DNA of 64,000 nt, taken from the NCBI GenBank assembly GCA_024516155.1, contig JAJJXM010000063.1:1-64000 (forward strand). Reading direction: 5' to 3'. A model generated the notes under the pieces. That model saw nothing but the letters and a program-made list of their open reading frames with translations, did no database searches and had not been told where the DNA came from. Positions 61,001 to 64,000 of the stretch are shown here, one piece after another (within the stretch, counting starts at the first letter, position 1; each line of letters begins with the position of its first letter). A program made the translations under genes and the position numbers. Source of the DNA: Pyronema omphalodes (taxonomy: Eukaryota > Ascomycota > Pezizomycetes > Pezizales > Pyronemataceae).

Positions 61001-61912
61001 CGGTAACTTGTCGGCGTTGACCTTTTCGAAGATTCCCAAGTACTGGTGATATTCGGGTGGTACAATAGTCTTAAGATCCGGTTCCTCTTTCTCTGGTTGA
61101 AGAGCTGTGGTGATTTCATTCAAAGATAAGGAGAATTGTTCGACTTTTCCGTAACGGTTGTTGGCATTGTTTACAATGCGTCGAAACGTCGTAGCTGAAA
61201 TGGCACAGATCTTATTCTGTTGTTTCGGAGCAATACCCTTAACAGGGGTGGGTGTTAACGTGGTTCGGTGGGGGAGGCAGTTCGGTGATGAGAATTTGAT
61301 ATCGTTATCGGCGAAGTTTATTGTAACATCGTGTTTACGAAGCCATGGGATTCCTAAAACGAGGGGATAATGACCAAGCCGAGTAACGTAGGCAGTTAGT
61401 AATTCATGATGGTCTCCTATTGTACATTCGACTTCAACGTATTCGGTGATGTCTCCTGATGAAATAGGTCGTCCATCAATTACTTCGACCATTTTGGGGT
61501 TTTTTAATTGATAACGGGGGAAGTTGTGTTGGCGTGCGAAGTCTTCGTTCATGAAGGAAATTCCTGTGCATCCGCAGTCTACGAGAGCATGAGTATCGAT
61601 CTTGGTATTGTGTTCAGTTAGTGTACATGGCACGACCAAATGATTCCCATCCAATTCGTTTTCTTGTTTACTTGACAAAGAACTAGCGGATACATAAACG
61701 ATTTCCTGAGATGAAACGAAAGACGAGGCAGGGGCTGGTCCAACAACAGAGCCAACAGGCTGTTGATGGACTACTCTTTTCCCTGGTCGACGTCGGGGTT
61801 TGTTGGAATATCCAAAACCTCGGCGGCGGCTAGGCGAATCTTGCGGGAGTTGTTTGCTGCCAACGTAGAACATTCGTTCTTGAAATGATCGGCTGATCCA
61901 CAATAAAGACAA
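58055..61912 (-). CDS. pol: GY-2 Pol: protease-RT-RNase H-integrase-chromodomain (about 1,285 aa)
   Basis: The open frame begins at a TTG (61912), overlapping gag in the -1 phase, so Pol is probably made as a Gag-Pol fusion. Protease motif LVDCGCTG (Asp112; DCG in place of the usual DTG/DSG). RT with RLVVDYRGIN and YLDD (473-476). RNase H ETDASDY (Asp622). Integrase zinc finger (H...H, CHTC) and triad D932, D992, E1028, with 35 residues between the last two. The C-terminal chromodomain (YFIEAILDSR, YMVKWVGYD, DWEPAEL) ends near 58085. All domains look whole; no stops within. Confidence 0.93.
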   Translation of the reverse strand: MSLLWISRSFQERMFYVGSKQLPQDSPSRRRGFGYSNKPRRRPGKRVVHQQPVGSVVGPAPASSFVSSQEIVYVSASSLSSKQENELDGNHLVVPCTLTEHNTKIDTHALVDCGCTGISFMNEDFARQHNFPRYQLKNPKMVEVIDGRPISSGDITEYVEVECTIGDHHELLTAYVTRLGHYPLVLGIPWLRKHDVTINFADNDIKFSSPNCLPHRTTLTPTPVKGIAPKQQNKICAISATTFRRIVNNANNRYGKVEQFSLSLNEITTALQPEKEEPDLKTIVPPEYHQYLGIFEKVNADKLPPHRPSDHKISLVDGFQPPFGPLYSLSRPELEELKRWLDENLTKGFIRASSSPAAAPILFVKKGDGSLRLVVDYRGINAGTIKNRYPLPLMQDTLMNLSRAKWFTKLDIRGAYNLIRMANGEEWKTAFRTRYGLFESLVMPFGLTNAPATFQNFINDVLAPYLDRFCTAYLDDTLIYSDNLEEHKQHVKLILEAFEKAGLHLKPDKCEFHQKEVKYLGLIISTEGIKMDPEKITAVRDWESPRNLKDVRAFLGFANFYRRFVKNYSKIVQPLTLLTRKGVPFVWSESQQQAFEELKSTFTSAPVLARFDPDRDVIVETDASDYVSAGVLSQYDDEGILHPIAYFSKKHSPAECNYEIYDKELMAIVRAFEEWRPELQSVINPIRVLSDHKNLEYFTSTKLLNRRQARWSQFLSQFNFKILYRPGTAGGKPDALTRRSGDLPKEGDERSLENHTTIIKPENILHAAAVTPSNQQTITNSQQTVIPDPQQTNPTLSQLFTEAYEKDPFPIKVIEMLNNNTRYCKDITLAECTVNNNRLFYRGCLWVPNYEPLRLHLMQQHHDSPTAGHPGRSKTLEYLSRTYTWPQMRTDVERYIRNCHTCQRSKPTRHAPFGILRPLPIPERPWQDISMDFVTGLPWSNGCDAIWVVVDRLTKERHLIACRTDIDAKELSSLFITHIFRLHGLPLTIISDRGPQFAALFWKNLCRRLGIEPRLSTAFHPQTDGQTERMNAIMEQYLRAHVNYLQDDWADWLPLAEFAANNQASETTGTSPFFANKGFDPRCQFDLLPAATNDVNDRRALTTSKTLAEIHNHLRAEINRANLRYQENADKHRLPSPNYQPGDLVWMNARNWKTRRPSRKLDNKRYGPLKIIAKVSPYAYRLELPPTMKCHNVQHVSLLEPAANDPYPGQQSDPPPPVEIDGEDEYFIEAILDSRIHRKKLQYMVKWVGYDMPDWEPAELHFDSKAVDDFHKKYPDKPGPLPNLS

Positions 61913-62313
61913 AGTCCCTTAGCCATTCGTTCATCACGACGGCGTTGGTTCTGAGCCTTTTGGGAAGCTGATAGGTCCATGGGGGCCGATCCGTAATTAC
62001 CACTATTGGTATTCGTTGGGTGGGACGCCGGGCGAGACGGCGTGGAGCTGGAACGACTGGGGACCGAAGAAACGTGCCGCTTTGTGGTGTTTGAATGAGC
62101 TCGAATTCTGTAATCTAGCTTCATACAAAGATCCACAAATTTGGTGAAGTTCTGAGGTTCTTCGGCTTGGTAAACAAGACTGGTCTGAAGGTCTCGTTCG
62201 TATTCTTTTACGGCGTTACGGACCAATTTGATCTTCGTAGGGTCCTGTTCGACCTCTAACCTTTCGGCTTCGTTGAGGTACAGGGCCACGACGACCTTGT
62301 TGTTTTGGTCCAT
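61771..62313 (-). CDS. gag: GY-2 Gag (180 aa, possibly truncated)
   Basis: ATG 62313 to stop at 61771. NEAERLEVEQDPTKIKLVRNA is a C-terminal Gag-domain segment, followed by PMDLSA and a zinc knuckle CLYCGSADHFKNEC (CX2CX4HX4C). It is much shorter than usual for the clade (typically 250 aa or more). The same frame is open upstream of an in-frame TAA (62323-62325) through 62493, so either a nonsense mutation split a longer Gag or the element truly has two short ORFs. It overlaps pol by about 140 bases in another phase. Confidence 0.75.
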   Translation of the reverse strand: MDQNNKVVVALYLNEAERLEVEQDPTKIKLVRNAVKEYERDLQTSLVYQAEEPQNFTKFVDLCMKLDYRIRAHSNTTKRHVSSVPSRSSSTPSRPASHPTNTNSGNYGSAPMDLSASQKAQNQRRRDERMAKGLCLYCGSADHFKNECSTLAANNSRKIRLAAAEVLDIPTNPDVDQGKE

Positions 62314-62322
62314 TTCGAGGGA

Positions 62323-62493
62323 TTAACGGAGGTGCCAGATGTTGGTTTCGTCGTTATATTGAATTCGAGTTGCTGCGTATTCGTTTCCGAGTTGTCGAGC
62401 AATTTCGATTTCGTCCAGGACGACGGGGTTTTCGAGGGAACGGAAGATCGGTAATAGATTGATGAATTCGTAGAACCAGAGGTTGTGAAGCAT
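62323..62493 (-). CDS. GY-2 upstream short ORF (56 aa), probably the N-terminal part of Gag
   Basis: ATG 62493 (MLHNLWFYEF) to TAA 62323-62325, in the same frame as gag and only nine bases before its ATG. The frame is open almost back to the LTR edge. Residues such as DEIEIARQLG look like Gag-type helical sequence. This is either the first part of a Gag split by a nonsense codon or a genuine leader ORF. Confidence 0.55.
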   Translation of the reverse strand: MLHNLWFYEFINLLPIFRSLENPVVLDEIEIARQLGNEYAATRIQYNDETNIWHLR

Positions 62494-62556
62494 GTAAAGC
62501 TTGTTGTAATCGAGAGTTGACGGTAGAGCCGGCAGGTCTTGATTACACAGTTATGT

Positions 62557-63696
62557 TGTAACGGCGAACAAGGGAGAGATAGCTGACGGAGAACCTGAGG
62601 GCTCTTCTCAATTATCCACTCTTGAGTTCAATGGATATATCCTTATAATAACTTCAACGTTAGAAATTCTTAAGCTGTGTCTAGCATCAACTTAAAGACT
62701 TTCTGTGTTTAGAAGTTAAGGAAATAAACAAAGATTTCAAGGGACAAAGAGATCCAAAGACGGGGACGAGAACGAGGACGTAAACAAAGATTTTCGACAA
62801 AGTATTTGAATTTGTAAATAAACAAATAACTGTGTAAGGAGAAAAGAAAAACAAAATAAACAAACAAAGAAACAATCCTCTTATATACAATTTTTCCTCC
62901 TTACACGCCGAGCCACTACTTGCAGAATTTTCCCGAAAAATAACTAAGTAAACAACGCGGTCGCGGTTGCGCGTTCTAGACGCGCTAACGCGTTCGTACC
63001 AAATTAGCGTGTTTGCGTGCACAGCCTCGTCGCGCGCTCGTTAGCGTATCTCGCGTGCGCGATAGCGTAACTCGCGTGCGCGGTAGCGTGCTTCGCGTGC
63101 GCGCTAGCGTAACCCTAAGCGTAGTCACGCGCGCGCTTCCGTAACCCTAATCGTGCGCGTGCGTCCGTAACCCTAACCCTAGCTGTGCGCGTACGGTCAC
63201 AAACCTAACCCTAGTTTGTGTGCGTGCGGGTGCAACCCTAACCCTAGTCACGTGAAACCAGATCAGCTGCGATTGGAAAGATGGTGCAATACTGATAAGG
63301 TCACATGACTAGATCTTATCTTATCGATGGGATGATCGTGCCCTAGCCCTAGTCACGTGTGCGCACATTAGTAGACCAGTGCGCGTGCATACTGATCTAC
63401 TATTGATTAGAACACGTGACCGATCTTATCTAATCGGATAAGATGATCGGTAGACCGTAGGTATGGAATTTCCGAAAAGGGATCCGAGCTGACCCCTAAC
63501 CCTGGGGATAAGTCACGTGACCTTTTTGACAATTTGGGAATTGAGCGCAACCCTAACCCAGGCGAGTGACGAGTGATGATCGAAGACCGGAGGATAATAG
63601 AAATAAATAAACAAACGAGTGCTGGATAATGAAGCGAATGATAATAGGTGAATGAATGACGAGGAGGGGGAAGGTAATAATTCTCGAGCCGTGACA
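62557..63696 (-). repeat. GY-2 5' LTR (1,140 bp)
   Basis: Partner of 56876-58015, offset 5,681. I noted a few differences: CCGTAAC against CCGTATC near 63168, GATGGGAT against GATAAGAT near 63329, and a G/A change near 63590. The 21-bp array, telomere-like clusters and CACGTG motifs are all kept. The sequence just inside it (ACATAACTGTG on the minus strand) is not an obvious tRNA primer site. Confidence 0.92.
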
Positions 63697-63840
63697 AGAC
63701 GACGCTTGACGAACAAAAGCACAACGAGACTTGGGGGTCTACAACCCCACACCCTAACGACAAGCTCTGGGGCATACCCAGTGAGAGCCTGGCCTGACAC
63801 CCGGGTTTCTTAATTTTGTATTTACTGTAGATTCCGCCAT

Positions 63841-63852
63841 AACCTTACGGTT
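63841..63852 (+). promoter_or_regulatory. 3'-terminal hairpin, type 2 tail (AACC-TTAC-GGTT)
   Basis: Stem AACC/GGTT with loop TTAC in the HL-B3 3' end, about 20 bases before the (AATA)n tail. The same element is present in HL-B1, HL-B2, HL-A4 and HL-A5. Same stem as types 1 and 3. Confidence 0.55.
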
Positions 63853-64000
63853 GGATGCGTGTATGAGTTAATAAATAAATAAATAACGGCCTCTTCCTCA
63901 GCGATGGAAGAGATGACTATGCAACTGTCCGTCGTCCAACATGACATTCAGGATGTCCTGGACGCTGTCCGCAACCCTCCTGGCAAGAAAAAGCGAAGGG

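Larger units (their letters stand above)
56876..63696 (-). mobile_element. GY-2: complete Ty3/gypsy chromovirus in the HL-B3 3' region
   Basis: LTRs of 1,140 bp (56876-58015 and 62557-63696) are flanked by the 5-bp duplicates AGACG (56871-56875 and 63697-63701). The minus-strand order is 5' LTR (62557-63696), short ORF (62323-62493), gag (61771-62313), pol (58055-61912), polypurine tract (58016-58030), 3' LTR. By eye the LTRs differ at only a few bases, so the element is young. Pol looks whole. Gag is short, with an in-frame stop just before its ATG. Confidence 0.93.
55090..63885 (+). mobile_element. HL-B3: half-LINE of the B family, split by GY-2
   Basis: Eight extra bases (55090-55097) precede the 5' consensus CACCACACGG at 55098. 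The ORF is 55294-56736, the 3' region is interrupted at 56875 by GY-2, and it resumes at 63702 to the hairpin (63841-63852) and (AATA)n ending at 63885. Flanking 15-bp duplicates ACGGCCTCTTCCTCA. Complete apart from GY-2. Confidence 0.9.
54248..64000 (+). mobile_element. HL-A6: half-LINE split by HL-B3, running off the window end
   Basis: 5' consensus CACCACACGGC at 54248. Leader and ORF run to 55089, where HL-B3 inserted with the 15-bp duplicate ACGGCCTCTTCCTCA (55075-55089 and 63886-63900). It resumes at 63901 and is cut by the window end. It is inserted in LN-6. Confidence 0.88.
54445..64000 (+). pseudogene. HL-A6 ORF, interrupted by HL-B3 and partial
   Basis: ATG 54445 (MSPKQRQ) to 55089, then in phase from 63901 (AMEEMTMQLS) to the window edge at the KKKRR-type basic motif. 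It resembles HL-A5 in the middle (DNYVTLDQLFHDN, NNNDAIHGRFD) but lacks the 60-residue duplication. The insertion falls just after the coiled coil. Beyond 64000 the rest is unseen. Confidence 0.83.

Overview
This 64 kb window is almost entirely nested retrotransposons. I found no cellular gene, tRNA or rRNA. The content points to a filamentous fungus, more likely a basidiomycete than an ascomycete (weak inference): chromodomain Ty3/gypsy elements, LINEs with an EN-RT-RNase H ORF2, and TTAGGG-type telomere-like motifs inside one LTR. I did not identify the species.

Three kinds of element are present. (1) One LINE family, here called LN. It has a 5' end CACCACACAGCAACCGC, an ORF1 of about 569 aa with Cys-rich zinc knuckles, an ORF2 of about 1,306 aa (endonuclease, reverse transcriptase, RNase H, Cys/His C-terminus), and a long 3' UTR ending in an (AAAC)n tail. 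(2) Two related families of about 2 kb ORF1-only elements, here called HL-A and HL-B (half-LINEs). They encode a 480-544 aa coiled-coil protein but no RT, and they share their first bases with LN; HL-A also shares its last roughly 320 bases. They look like non-autonomous partners of LN. (3) Two nearly intact Ty3/gypsy chromoviruses, GY-1 and GY-2, plus a truncated LTR.

Layout: 1-228 HL-A fragment (+). 229-10357 LN-1 (+), interrupted by HL-A1 and HL-A2. 10358-51984 one HL-A copy (HL-A3, -), split at 11440 by 39.7 kb of nested insertions. The host of these is one LINE, LN-2 (-, 11440-51152), carrying in order: a rearranged block (HL-B1, LINE fragment LN-3, HL-A4; 12717-17586), LN-4 (17837-33720, itself split by GY-1 at 22018-30979), a 3,534-bp tandem duplication (33733-40800), LN-5 (38861-45660) and HL-A5 (46838-49002). 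51985-52362 is a diverged LINE 3' fragment. 52363-53919 is a diverged LTR split by HL-B2. 53920-54247 is a diverged LINE fragment. From 54248 to the window end is HL-A6 (+), split by HL-B3 (55090-63885), itself split by GY-2 (56876-63696, -).

Most insertions can be read from target-site duplications (13-18 bp for LN/HL, 5 bp for gypsy), so the relative order of events is visible. No single LN copy is fully intact, but LN-5 keeps an open ORF1, and LN-4 had an open ORF2 before GY-1 hit it. HL ORFs stay open in most copies despite A/B divergence, which argues that the HL protein has a function in mobilisation.
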